Shown here in pieces: positions 37,567 to 49,155 of a stretch of 64,000 nucleotides of DNA. The stretch's first letter is position 1, and each line of letters opens with the position of its first letter. Position numbers and translations under genes: made by a program. Source of the stretch: Taudactylus pleione (Eukaryota > Chordata > Amphibia > Anura > Myobatrachidae); contig JAUIMM010000113.1 of the NCBI GenBank assembly GCA_031769625.1, forward strand, positions 18,400,501-18,464,500, given 5' to 3'. Under the pieces are notes generated by a model. That model did no database searches and was not told where the DNA came from. It worked only from the letters and a program-made list of their open reading frames with translations.

Positions 37567-38280
37567 TTAAGCATTCCACATGAGCCTGACTCTCTCATCC
37601 TGTCAATCCTTCCTGTTGCTTCCCTACAGTCTAAAGGAATTATCCACTTTAAAACAACATCCCACCCCATCACCAAAGAGGATAAACCCTTTACCTTACT
37701 AACATCATATGCAGGTACCACATTGCCACTCTTCTCATTTCAAAAGTGTCCCTCGCCTCATTCATATGTAAGTAAATGAGTAAATTTGCCAAATGCACCC
37801 TATCTCTACCAATACAAACTCATATAGGACCTGATTCTGAGTAGTACGTAACTCCAAAAGCGGATATATATTGTGATTTTTAGCAAACAGCGTATGTGCC
37901 GCATCATCCATACATACTCACCTTGAAGGAGGCTCCATGTGGACGTTGCTAATTTGTCTATGAAATGGGCACTTCTGGACTCAACTGGATGGTTACCTTA
38001 CACATGCAGACAAGAGATCCAATTTGTGGGAGTGTTGTGGGCGGTTAGCCAGAGATCTGTGCTATTATGAGCGGTGCGTATGCTGCCAGGATGCCTGCTT
38101 CTAAAGCCTCTTTTGTTCCCAGCATGGGGTACCTGTAAATACTAATGATGACAGTTGCAGCTGTGGAATAGAGGCCAGTGCAACTATAAGCATGAAACTG
38201 TATGGATACTCGAACTGGAATAAGGTAGTGAATTTGGCTGCATTGGCTGTCTGCACTTGTGCCCATTTTGATGGACTTAA

Positions 38281-38585
38281 GCTGGGTACACACTAGACAA
38301 TATGTTGGACGATTTGTCGTTTTGCGATTTAATCGGAATGACACATCGCCCAGTGGGTACCCACTATTGCATGATCCCGTGCGTCGCTCGTCGTATCTTC
38401 AGATCTGCCTGCAATGCAAGCCAATTTGAAGATCCAGCGGCTGACACCATGCTTCTGGATATGGCGGGGGAACAATGTATCGGGTGGTCATACACCAGAT
38501 CGTGCAGTGTGTACGGACCACCCGATATATCGTGCTGTCACATCTGGCGTCACTGGGTACCCACATCGTCTGGTGTGTACCCGGC
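38281..38585. mobile_element. Inverted-repeat element flanked by TTAA
   Basis: GCTGGGTACACACTAGACAA at the left and TCGTCTGGTGTGTACCCGGC at the right, with TTAA at 38277-38280 and 38586-38589. TTAA duplication suggests piggyBac-type insertion, but the terminus is not a classic piggyBac end. Confidence 0.75.
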
Positions 38586-40109
38586 TTAAGAGTCATAACC
38601 ATGAGCTGTACAGTATTACTAGTATGAACGGATACATTAAATACAGGAAACACTATTTATCTGTCATAATCTCCCTCACACCAATGACACCCCTTCCTCT
38701 CCCCCTCTCTCTCTCTTTTCTCTTCAGTGAACAGCACAAGGGTAGTTTTAAATTCCTTGTTCATGGAGTAAACAATTCAATTCTTTCCCAGACTCCCAAG
38801 CTCTTCGGGTAAAGCTGAATAATACTTGGGACATAAGCAGAAGATTTTACATGTCTGCTTCGCTTTGTCTGTGGTTTTGTCACACTACAAGCATTATGAA
38901 GAAAACGTCTGCCCTGTAATTCACTTTGCACTTATTTAATTTGTGTTTGCATGGTCAGAAGGGGACATTTGGTCTATCTGATACTCAAGGAAGCATGATA
39001 TAAACCAGAATCTCTGCTTCAAACCACAATTAAAGCCTTTTATGCACATTTGAAACTTCTGCTTGGGACATGAAGAATTTATATAAACCGTGTAATGTTG
39101 TCCAAATACCAGAAAGATTTAAAAATAGCTTTATTTGAAAAAGGTGTGTGACGTTTAGGCTGCTTTCCCCCAGTATTAACCTTTCAGACATGTTGCTAAT
39201 TTCAAAGCAGTTGAATATTCCAAAAAAAAATAACGTGTTGCTAGGGGAGTTTAGCATATAATCCTGATTACTTAAATAATTCCATTGCAAAATCATCTCC
39301 ATCATACTAACTGTAGCCACTGGGCTCTTCGCTATGTTAATGAATAAGATTTGATAATAGACGCAGAGAGTGGTTGAGGTTTTAGGAATTCTTTATTGTT
39401 TCCAAAGAATCCAGCCTGGACTGACCAAGTCCAACTAAGCCCTGGATCTATTATCTACAGTAATTAACATTTTCTGAGTCATTATTGTATATTTTGTGAC
39501 AACCTTGATGTGCAGCTTTGGAACATAAATGAACCAACATAAAAATGGAATGCCCTTCAATTATACTGTGACCTGTGAAAGTAACCGCAGGGGTTAAGGA
39601 CAAACCATTGTGGAGACAAACTTTACAGATGAATTCATTCTCCAAAAACAAACTACACAGATTTTCTCTAAGAACAAAAGAAGCCAAATGAAGGTTGAGC
39701 AGGAGAGAGAAAGTAAATCCTGGTATGCAGACTAGCTTAACCTACACTTGTGCAACAATGTGCCACAAATGCGCTACCACTAGAAGATTGTAATATCCTA
39801 CTTCCTAATGACTCAGAACATGAATATATGCACCAGAAATTAACTTAATCCTTATAGCAATGTTCAGACTTCTCTCAGTTGAATATAAAAGGTATCAGTT
39901 TACAATGTATCTAGGTAAAAGAAACACAATAAAAATAATAGTTGAATTTCTATTAAACACTGACAGGGTCCTCTGGGATAAACTGCTGGTCACACTGAAA
40001 TCTTGAAACTAGTAGCTTATAATAACAGTGATTTTCTAGGAAATACCATTAATTCAATGGTATATGTAGAATTGTTAAAACAAAAAAAGTGCCCAGCTAT
40101 ATCCTTGCC

Positions 40110-40300
40110 TGTAGTGCAGCGAATCACGTCATGCATGGCGCGAGACGGACTCCCGCGATCGGAGATGCCAATTTATGTCTCCATAGGACTGAATGGAGAT
40201 GCACTCCCGCGATCTGGGACGCACCATAGCGTATCGTGGCGCATAGAGTGATGCACGAGCATGTCTGTGGCGCGATCAGCCACAATGGACTTGGGCACAT
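40110..40300. repeat. GC-rich unit with internal direct repeat
   Basis: ACTCCCGCGATC occurs twice (about 40149 and 40204) in a CpG-rich patch with GGCGCGA on one side and GGCGCGATC on the other. Probably an element remnant; ends not defined. Confidence 0.4.
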
Positions 40301-40793
40301 CTGTACTTGTAGCCTCTTATCATTTATTTTAGGGTACATTGTGCACCCAATTGCATATGCAGATGTGTCATACTTGCCTTCTTTTGAAAACTAATTTCAA
40401 GGAGAGTATAGTTGGTAATAGAATACACCATTGAGGGGTGTACCATGTCTAGCCCCACCTATGGGTGTATCTATTGCAACTCTGGGGTGTCTCTTGCAGT
40501 GTCATCATGCCCTGGGTCCCCATTTTCCTTATGCCCCCCCTCATAGAAGTGTCACCATCCAGAGCCCCCATTCTCCAGATGTCTCTGCCTCCCTCCTCCT
40601 CCAGCTCTTACTGATTTGCAGTGAGAGCTAAGCCCCGTCACCATCACATCCAGCCACCCGCGAGCTCTGTCAGGATTCCCAATGAGGCAGTGGAAATCCG
40701 GGGGTTTTGTTTAATTTTACATGGGCAGCGGTAGACTCTACAGTGAACCTGAAGTCTCCAACAAGATACCGGAGGGTAGGCAACTATGAGATG

Positions 40794-40845
40794 TGTATAT
40801 GTTAGATAAATCTCTAAACAAATAGATTTAATCTCAGTGATCAAC
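40794..40845. repeat. 52-bp sequence, likely donor of the copy at 42317
   Basis: Identical over 52 bp to 42317-42368, same orientation. Here it sits in ordinary intron sequence with no element boundary, so it is the likely source. Confidence 0.85.
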
Positions 40846-42201
40846 CACCTTATCTATTAATCTTCTCTGTAAAAAAATGCTCTGTGATGCAATAAAGATT
40901 TCCTTTGATTGGTATATTTGTTAGCAATTCATTTTTGCGACATCCGGTGGAGATATGTTGTTGGGCACATATTTCATGTGCCCAGAACTTTGCACAGCTC
41001 AAACGCAAGCAGATGGCTCTATAGAACAAATCGATAGATGTTTATCACAAAATTCTTATGACTATTCTTGATACAAATAATCACCTATTACTGTAGGTTA
41101 AAGACCTAAATATTACAATAGTCTTTGAATGCCTTACCTGAGTAATTTACACCCTACAGTTTGGTAATTACAAAGTATCCAGAGACATCTTAAACCCGAT
41201 TTCCCTTGGAAGTTTAGAAAATGGTTCCTGGATACTTTGAAAAATCCCTTTTGGCTAGTTACTAACCTATCAAAAATCTGACTTACAGTATTTGTGTTAG
41301 ATTTTTCAATGAATCGTGCGTTAAGTGTTGTAACTACTCTACTTGAAACATCTCTAATGGACAAAGGTTTATTGTGATTTATTGGATAATTTAGTTATTA
41401 TTATTATTATTATTTGTTTATTTTTACTGTGAATACTAGAAACTTTTGTAGTGTTTGTGTAAATGTCGACAATATACCATCACCTTGTGTAATTAGTAGA
41501 GTATTTTTCTGACTATAAGACTTTTTATCCCTGTTTCAGTTCAAATGATCTGCAGCTTTTTGCTAGATCAATCTGCCAATGTTGTACTGTGCAATATACA
41601 AACACAATGTGTTTATCACTGGCTAAAGAGATATAGCATAACAATGCTGGAGCTTATGCTGTGGAAGTTTGCTGCTTTGAAAATACAGCTTTCGTTTCTT
41701 TAAACACAAGTTTAAAATCAATTGAACATACAAAGTGCCCTGAAATAATTATATTTTTAGCTGCTTAGATAATAGTCAATGCCAGTTAGTATATTGATTC
41801 TACTTACTATTATGTTGTCAGTCACTCACCCTTTCCTAGCAGGTCTGTATGCCAGCCATTTGCAGGTTTTAAACTGCCCTCTTTGCAGTGACATAATGCA
41901 CTACAATTGCATTTCAGTTTATATATATTCTTTCATGTAAGAAGGAGCAATATGGATACATAGTTGCATTGGACAAATCTGAATAATTCCTTTGTTATTG
42001 AAAATGTAAGTCCTCACTTGATATGCCTGGCACTATATAACTTATAATGTAAATGTGTATTTTATGGACCCTTCTACAGTAGCTTTCTGCACATTTCTAT
42101 TGCATCCTCTGCTCTTAGTATTGGTGCTTATTTTGAATTGTTCAGGAGTTTGCCAGAAAGGGACTACTGATAATAAAAATCAAACAATGTCTGTAAAGAG
42201 G

Positions 42202-42519
42202 TTGGGTACGGGATCCCAGGGCCAGAATCCTCACGTCGGCATACCAACAACCTGTTGCCTAAACCTAACTTCCCCTCCCCGAACCCTAACCTTCCCCCCT
42301 TAGTGCCTATACCTAATGTATATGTTAGATAAATCTCTAAACAAATAGATTTAATCTCAGTGATCAACTAGCTCCCCCTAGTGCCTAACCCTAACCCTCC
42401 CCCTAACCCCAGTACTTACCGTTGGGATGCCGGGGTGGGGCTTCTGACAGGTGTTGGGATTCCAGCTCCGGCATTCTAAGTGCCAGCATGCCGCCTGTCA
42501 GGATTTTGACCAGATCCCT
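42202..42519. mobile_element. Element with CCCTAA-like core, interrupted by a 52-bp copy
   Basis: GGGTACGGGATCCC at the left and GATCCCTCCCC at the right, with a CCTAACCCTAACC-type middle as in 29793 and 44041. The middle is interrupted by the 52-bp sequence at 42317-42368. Confidence 0.72.
42317..42368. repeat. Exact 52-bp duplicate inserted in a CCCTAA element
   Basis: Exact copy of 40794-40845 lying between TATACCTAA and TAGCTCCCCC. No inverted repeats and no target duplication are apparent, unlike the transposons around it. Confidence 0.85.
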
Positions 42520-43199
42520 CCCCTGTAAAGGAGGCGTTTAATGAAGGCCACACCTATTTGAATAGCCAAACTTTAATCCAATTGACACTGTCTTCACTAT
42601 GCACATATTCAAAAACCATAGCCATCACAGGCACCATTACATGAATAACTACAGGGTTCTAACAGTAGTAAATCTCATGTGACCATTACACAGGACCTGG
42701 CACTATGGGGGTTAGTACTGTGCAAAGGGGACATTCCTTTTAAGCTAGACAATTTAACCATAGTGCCAGCGCTGGAGCAGGGCTCACTGCCACCCTATGC
42801 TAGCCCTGCACCTCGGACATGTCACGTGAGGGGGCAGGGCCACTAGCAGGAAAAAGTAGAGAGCTGTCTGGATGCTCCATGTGTCTCTACACACTACAGG
42901 GTGCGTGCCTGGTGCATCTTTTGGATGTTCTGAGCTGCACTGCAGCATCGCTACTGGACACATGGTGCCATTCCAGGCAAGCTGCTAGCCAGATGAAGTG
43001 GCCAGGGAGCCGTCCCAGAGGCCTGCGTGACATAACCACTAGCATGCCCCTCCCTACGGCCCTGTATAGTGCATAGGCCTGAGCATGTATTATTTAAATC
43101 AATAAACATAGAAAAACTGTCCTTTATTAGGAGACTGAAGGTGGACAGACCAATTGTTTGAAAATAGATGTATTTTGAGTCTTTTGCGACCCCGATGCG

Positions 43200-43424
43200 C
43201 ATCCCCGCCGTCGTCTAGTTGGATCACAGATCAAATGGTTTTGTAGAGAGATCCCAACCGATCGTGTACGATGTGACACACTTCTATGCATCTTATCCTA
43301 TGATCGTAACGATCAATCTTACTCCATTTGACCACATCTTATGAAAAATTTCAAGGGAAGAATTTCAAGGGCAATTGTCCAACTCATCTTACCAACTTTG
43401 AATCTTACCGTGTATGGGGGCCTT
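43200..43424. mobile_element. Probable remnant of TTAA-type element
   Basis: ACCGTGTATGGGGGCC followed by TTAA at the right, with ATCGTAACGATC-type motifs inside, like the 37281 and 38281 elements. Left end unclear. Confidence 0.35.
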
Positions 43425-44040
43425 AATTCATCCATATTCACTCTGCTTTCCCTAATATATCTCTGTATATGTTGTTGATTAAAGTTGGTCTTGTTAACTT
43501 ATTTTAGCATTATTCATCTATTTTTTTATATATTTATTTATTTATTTAGCTAGAGACATATTCATTGTAGGGTTGAAGTTAGCACAACCTGTATCAATCT
43601 AAGGCTTTTCTAGCAGTGACTTGGTGAAATCCATCTGCCTCAGCCACCTGTGCCTATTCTATTACTGAGTTAATTGTCTAATTGCTAGTTATCTAGGAGG
43701 AATCTTTCGAGCCTCTATGTTAATTGCGACACAGCCAAAATTAGAAGCTGTGAAGTAAACCCAGGCTCTACGATTATATTTTCACATTCCAGTAAAATGA
43801 GCACACACTGTGATATATACCTGGCACAAGGTCTATTGCATAAACACACTCATCAGGGAAAACTAAACAACATGTTATTTGGACACACATTAAAATCCAA
43901 TGTCTCATTAGCAGAAGGCTGATGCTTTTATGGTCCGATGACTTAAAATACAAATTGCTTCACTAGGAAAATACAAACCTTCATAAATAACATTCAAAAA
44001 AGAACATACACAAGTTTAAGGCACTCTAGCCCTTAAAAAG

Positions 44041-44362
44041 GGTCTGGGTACGGGATCTCGGAGCTGAAAATGCGGGTGGTCAGAATGCTGGCAGCGGAAT
44101 CTTGACAATAGAAATCCCGATGCATAAAGGTAAGTATCCTAACCCTTCCCCTAACCCTTACCCACCTTTCTTGCGGTCTAAGCTTAACCTGCCCCTCCCA
44201 CAACCTAACCCTAAACCCTCCCCCTACTGCTTAACCCTAATACTTACCATAGGAATCGCAGCCATCAGGATTCTTGAGCGGGATTCTGACTGCTGTCGGG
44301 ATCTCTGGCACCAAGATTTTGACCACTGGCATTGTGTGCACCAGGATGCCGACTACATTCCC
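44041..44362. mobile_element. Element with CCCTAA-like core
   Basis: GGTCTGGGTACGGGATCTC at the left, ACATTCCC at the right. The middle (44139-44240) has CCTAACCC and CCTAACCCTAAACCC motifs. Right half repeats GGGATTCTGAC/GTCGGGATC. No clear target duplication. Confidence 0.68.
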
Positions 44363-45174
44363 TAAAAAATGGTCGGCCTTATTGTGCCCAGTACATGGAG
44401 ATTTGTATTGTAGACATAGGTATTATCTATCCCTTTGCAAAGGCTATGAGCAACTCTTGGTCTGCTACAGTATGTCTTTTGAGTTTTTTTGACCATTGTT
44501 AATAATTCCAGGGACAAACCCAGGTTTTAAGAATTTTCCCCTTAGAAATGCAGTAAGTCCGTACTTTTGCAGTATTGTCCATATGTACAATATAATTCAT
44601 CATTTTATGCATGCCAGTTTAAAATCCAATTTTCTGCACTTTTTCATTTATTTTTGAAGAATTGCATTGACTGCTCTCCACAAAGCATCATTGGCAGCTT
44701 TGCATGCTCTGTTGATGTCCCCATGATAAGATAAGGCCATTGTCACTAGACCATGCCCTACATTATTTTTATTTTTGAGAGGATTATCACACATGTTCTC
44801 ATTGTGGTTGACATCAGGAATTTGCAGATATGGGAATTATGGGAGAAAACAAAAATAGTGGCTCTACTGTAGAAGCACACTGCTGTTGATCTCTTTTTAC
44901 ATTTAAATTAGACAAATATACAGGAAATAAAATACGCAAAGGGATAGCGGCAATGCTGCACTGTGAAATTCTTGTATGTTTGATTCTTGCGGTTGGCTAC
45001 CCTGTCACAGCATCTCAGGGTCTGTTTGACTATATAAATTGTTCTTATTTAATCAATTGTTTATTTGCTTAATTCCAGCCACTTGGATGATTTTTTTTTA
45101 GTGGTTATAGAGGGATAGTGGGTCTGCAAGATGTTTAAAGAGAAACTATCATTTTTGAGTAGAGAGAATTCTTA

Positions 45175-45434
45175 ATCCACCCAAATTTTCGTGAATCCGG
45201 ACAGATCCGTGTGGCTGTTCTAATCTCCTGAGGAGATCCGGATAAATGTGAGTTGCATTTCTGATCCTCCAGTGGTTGGGATTTGAGTTTTGGATTGCAA
45301 AAATTACATGATTTTAGATGTTTTTAGAAAAAAAATTATAATTTAAAAAAAAAAATAATCCAGATCCAAAAACGAAAACACGAGGATGAATCCGGATCCA
45401 AAAACAAAACACGGGGGCCAGCGCATATCTCTAC
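45175..45434. mobile_element. Inverted copy of the TAGAGATGTG family
   Basis: Reads out of the right end as TAGAGATATGCGC on the minus strand, with GGATCCAAAAACAAAACACG and AATCCGGACAGATCCG segments complementary to 5538 and 34631. Confidence 0.62.
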
Positions 45435-45599
45435 TTTTGAGTTGATTTTTGATTTTATTTTTGGCATATGCCTTTTGCATCGGAGAGAGCATAGAAAAAC
45501 ATTGTGCAGTGCCACGACTTAAGAATTGGGCAATATGCAGCGTTATGCTTTCTACTGGATTGCATCTATACTTAGTCCCTCTGCCTCATGAACACTACT

Positions 45600-46050
45600 A
45601 ATGACGATGGCATGCACAAGCGGGCGATGATTTCAGTCTATGCATGCGTTCAAGTCGCACTGCGCATGTGTCCCGATGGTTATAGCACAAAGTCGCAGAC
45701 AGCAATAGCATGTAGAGTCATGCAATTTTTGTGGGTGTTTGTGGGAGGTAACAGAGGGGTGACTAGCCTGTCGCGAGTGTGTTGTGGTCAGCATCCAGAG
45801 GCGCAGTTGCACTGAACCCATCGCCCATGTTCAAATGGAGAAATTGCACCTGCCATAGGGTAGGTACAATCTCCAATGGTGCGACTGGCACAACCGATGG
45901 TGCATCTTAATATGTACAGCTGTGCATTGGCGCTGCAGCCTATGGGCATCTCAGTAGGAAGACTATCGGCTGTGGCATTAGCATAAAGACGCAGTCGCAG
46001 CTGTGTACAATGATGCAGCTGCGGCTGTAATAGCTCCCACCCCTCAGTCA
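45600..46050. repeat. Probable GC-rich element remnant
   Basis: CpG-containing patch with inverted relations such as AAGTCGCACTGCGC near 45653 and GACGCAGTCGCAGCTG near 45988. Termini not resolved. Confidence 0.35.
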
Positions 46051-47139
46051 GGTTGGTAGTGAGAAAGTGGGCCAGAAGCTAGCATTACGCCACGTGCTGC
46101 CCACTTCTCAAGCCGAGGCGGGACATTTGCATGCAGAGGGGTTGATTTATTTGCAGGGGGATACCACAATGTGCCATTGTCAGTGTTGGAATGCCAATAA
46201 GGGCACACCATATCACCCCAAAATCACCTATTTCCATTCACGGCCCCATAGGGATGTGTGTTACAAGCCACAATCTCTAGGATACTGCAAATGCAAAATA
46301 TGCCTGCCCTGGATTATGGCCATTGCCTGCAAGTTAATTGACCCCCAAATGTTTTATAGAAGAAGAGAGTAGTACGATGAAACAGGTCTATAGATATTCC
46401 CTTTGATAAAACCTTAATCTCAATAATCTCAATAATTTTACATTCTGACCAGTTCCTGAAATGTTTGTATATATTTATAAAGTTATTCCACATTTCATAT
46501 ATAATAATGATGTTGAAATGTCCAAAGAATTGCATATAAGCCATTCGATTCTGAGTAATGTGCTCCCATACATCACCGCGATGTCCGTCTGTGCGCATTA
46601 TTGTTTAATACAGTAATCTTAAATAATTTTTCCAAGGCATCTCTATGGGGTACAAATGAAAATGAGTGATTGGTCATGGAGCAATTTTAGGCGACGATGC
46701 TGGGTGCACTCCAAACTCATCAGTCTGAGTTGAATTGCCCCTAAATGTTTTAAAATGGATAATTACTGTCAGTGCATCATTCAGCCAAGCTATTTGTCCG
46801 AGATATAAACAGAGAGGACTATGTTGGATTAAACCTGCTCGAAAATGTGCACATAGCATGATTAAAGTATACTATGTTTGTAAAATGTGTTTTGAAACTT
46901 AACAAGTCTTTACTGGTTAACTTGTGGCTTCATAAATACACTATATAATGAGTAAAACAGTTTCTAAATGAAAGTCACTTTTTTTCTACTCAGTCTGCAA
47001 TTTTTAAATTCTTAATGGCAAAGTGCGAATGATTATTTAATAGCATTATTAAAAATTAAACCATTAGGTCATGCACATTTTTTGTAGCTGAGATTTTACC
47101 AGGATTTTTACTATAATAGCTTAAATTAAAATGCTAGGC

Positions 47140-47190
47140 TGGTTGCTATGGTGACAGGTAAACATTAATTAATGATTGATCCTAATTGGG
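47140..47190. promoter_or_regulatory. RFX-like X-box beside homeodomain cores
   Basis: GGTTGCTATGGTGACAGG resembles the palindromic RFX X-box (GTTRCC-ATGG-type). It is followed by ACATTAATTAATGATTGATC, which holds overlapping TTAATTAA and TGATTGAT (PBX/HOX-like) cores. No repeat signature around it. Confidence 0.35.
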
Positions 47191-47271
47191 AGAAAGTAGA
47201 GTAACTCTTTACAGTCTTCTCATAAGCAAGATACACAAATGTCAATTCATGTTATACAAACAGGTCCTGTC

Positions 47272-47549
47272 TAGGGATGGCCATCGATGGTTAATAAACA
47301 CTGTTAACCACCAATGGCTGATGGTTTTGCCATCAATGTGTGGAGATCCAAAGGTTCACCCCATCCATGGCATAGAGCCAAGCAATGTTTTGTTTTTCTC
47401 CCTGTGCCGGGACGCGAAACAGCCCTCGAAGCCCCGTCCGCACTGTCTGATTGCCCCCACTGCCCAGCCAGTATTAAAACAGGGATCACCAATAGTACCA
47501 TCGAGTTGATCAATCAGGGGTATTCCTACACATGGCCATCCATAGCCCT
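47272..47549. mobile_element. Inverted-repeat element with ATGGCCATC ends
   Basis: TAGGGATGGCCATCGATGG at the left; inverted right end CAGGGCTATGGATGGCCATG. Interior with ATGG motifs and a GC-rich middle. A possible relative is at 53140-53360. Confidence 0.6.
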
Positions 47550-48589
47550 GCCTTGTCAGTGTCACATGACTCTTTGTGTTGTAAATGGTTTGCACAGCAG
47601 TAAGTGAAAGTATCATCTTATTTGTATATTGCATTGTTGTTGTTTGAGGGTTTATTCCTGTAATACAACATGACACCAAGCCGCTGTCTGGACACAGATG
47701 AGGGATCACAGCAGAACTCTGTCAGGTAATAGAGCGACTAGAATAAGCTCTGCCTGATTATATAAATGCATGGGTGAAAGTCATAGAAGTGCAAGAATAA
47801 CAATGCAATGTATATAATCAAAATTGCAGGAGGAGACATATAAATGTAAAAAAAAAACTTTAAATAAGTAGATACATTGATGGTTAAGCTATTGGTATGG
47901 GCATTTGAATTTGTATGTATTATGAGAGCCATTATAAAGCTTAATTTTCTTCCTGAACTTGAAAGATTAGTCATTGAACAATTAGCTATTTTTACATAGG
48001 AAAGGTCTATTTTATGGGCCTCTACTTGGTTCTGCAAAATATGAACTAGACAATGTTTACTGTAGCCAGAATATCTTTTGGCATTGTTTCTGCGAACGCA
48101 AAGAATCTCTGGATTGTCTCAAATTGTTAGCTGCCCATTTTCAGACATGCAAGCTTTTAGTGTGCAATTTAGGTCAATGGATAGACAGGGGAAGATGTGT
48201 TTAGGCGACAGATTTTAAATCACTATAATATAAATATGCTCCCCTTTTCATCCGGAATTTGCTTTCTTTCTAGGTAATTTAGTGCAGCAGACATTGCACT
48301 CATGGCTGTCTTTGTAATGTTAGGGATTAGGAGAGTGAGGATTTAACGTTGACCCTTAATCTTCAACATCAACTTTAACAGAAATCTAATATGCAAATGG
48401 AATATGTCCATTTTGTGTTTACATATTTTAATCTCCATAATTTAGTTTTACCATGGTAAGGGCTCATCCTTATCTTGGTCATAATCAACCCTAAAGTGGA
48501 ATAGTATTAAAATCTTTATAATTTGAATCTTACAGGATACATTTACCAGATCTATAACTTGATATTGTTATTATACTTTAGATAGATAT

Positions 48590-48896
48590 ATAGCATTTGT
48601 GTATCTATATTGGGTGCAGTTTGTGCAGGGGGCCCACACCGCACACCTTGAGCCCATATAGTTATACTTACCTCTCCGGAGTTCCGCATCAGTGCTGCAG
48701 CAGCAATAGAAATGACTGGGGAAAATGGTGCAACGCCCATTTTCCCAGAGATCAGGAACATGCATGGGCGCCATTTTCCCGGAGACCTGCTCATGCACAG
48801 TTTACTCTGACACAATACCAGAATCAACTGCGCAACAGAGAGGAGAGGGCCCGCATGGAGCCTGTACAGGGCCCTCCCCTCTCTTAACCCCCCCAG
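48590..48896. mobile_element. hAT-like element, family of 2176, inverted
   Basis: Flanked by ATAGATAT at 48582-48589 and 48897-48904. Contains GGGTGCAG near the left, GGGGAAAATGGTGC and GCGCCATTTTCCCGG hairpin arms, and AGAGAGGGGAGGGCC on the minus strand: the same modules as 2176 in reverse. Confidence 0.78.
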
Positions 48897-49096
48897 ATAG
48901 ATATCAGAGGAGTGTGTGAAATTGCCAGTATATAGAGGAGGTGGTGCTAAAATTATGCAAATCGAGTCATTTTAGCTCTGCCCCCTCCCCACAGACAAGC
49001 TCTCATGACATGTGAGCCCGGCCCTGGGGTCAGCTGCATCTCCTTTTTGGGTTCCTCCCAGAGAGGAGAACTTAAAAGTAGGTAAGTATGGTACAG

Positions 49097-49102
<6 letters not shown>

Positions 49103-49152
<50 letters not shown>
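49103..49152. repeat. (AT)25 microsatellite
   Basis: Fifty bases of uninterrupted AT dinucleotides. Confidence 0.97.
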
Positions 49153-49155
<3 letters not shown>

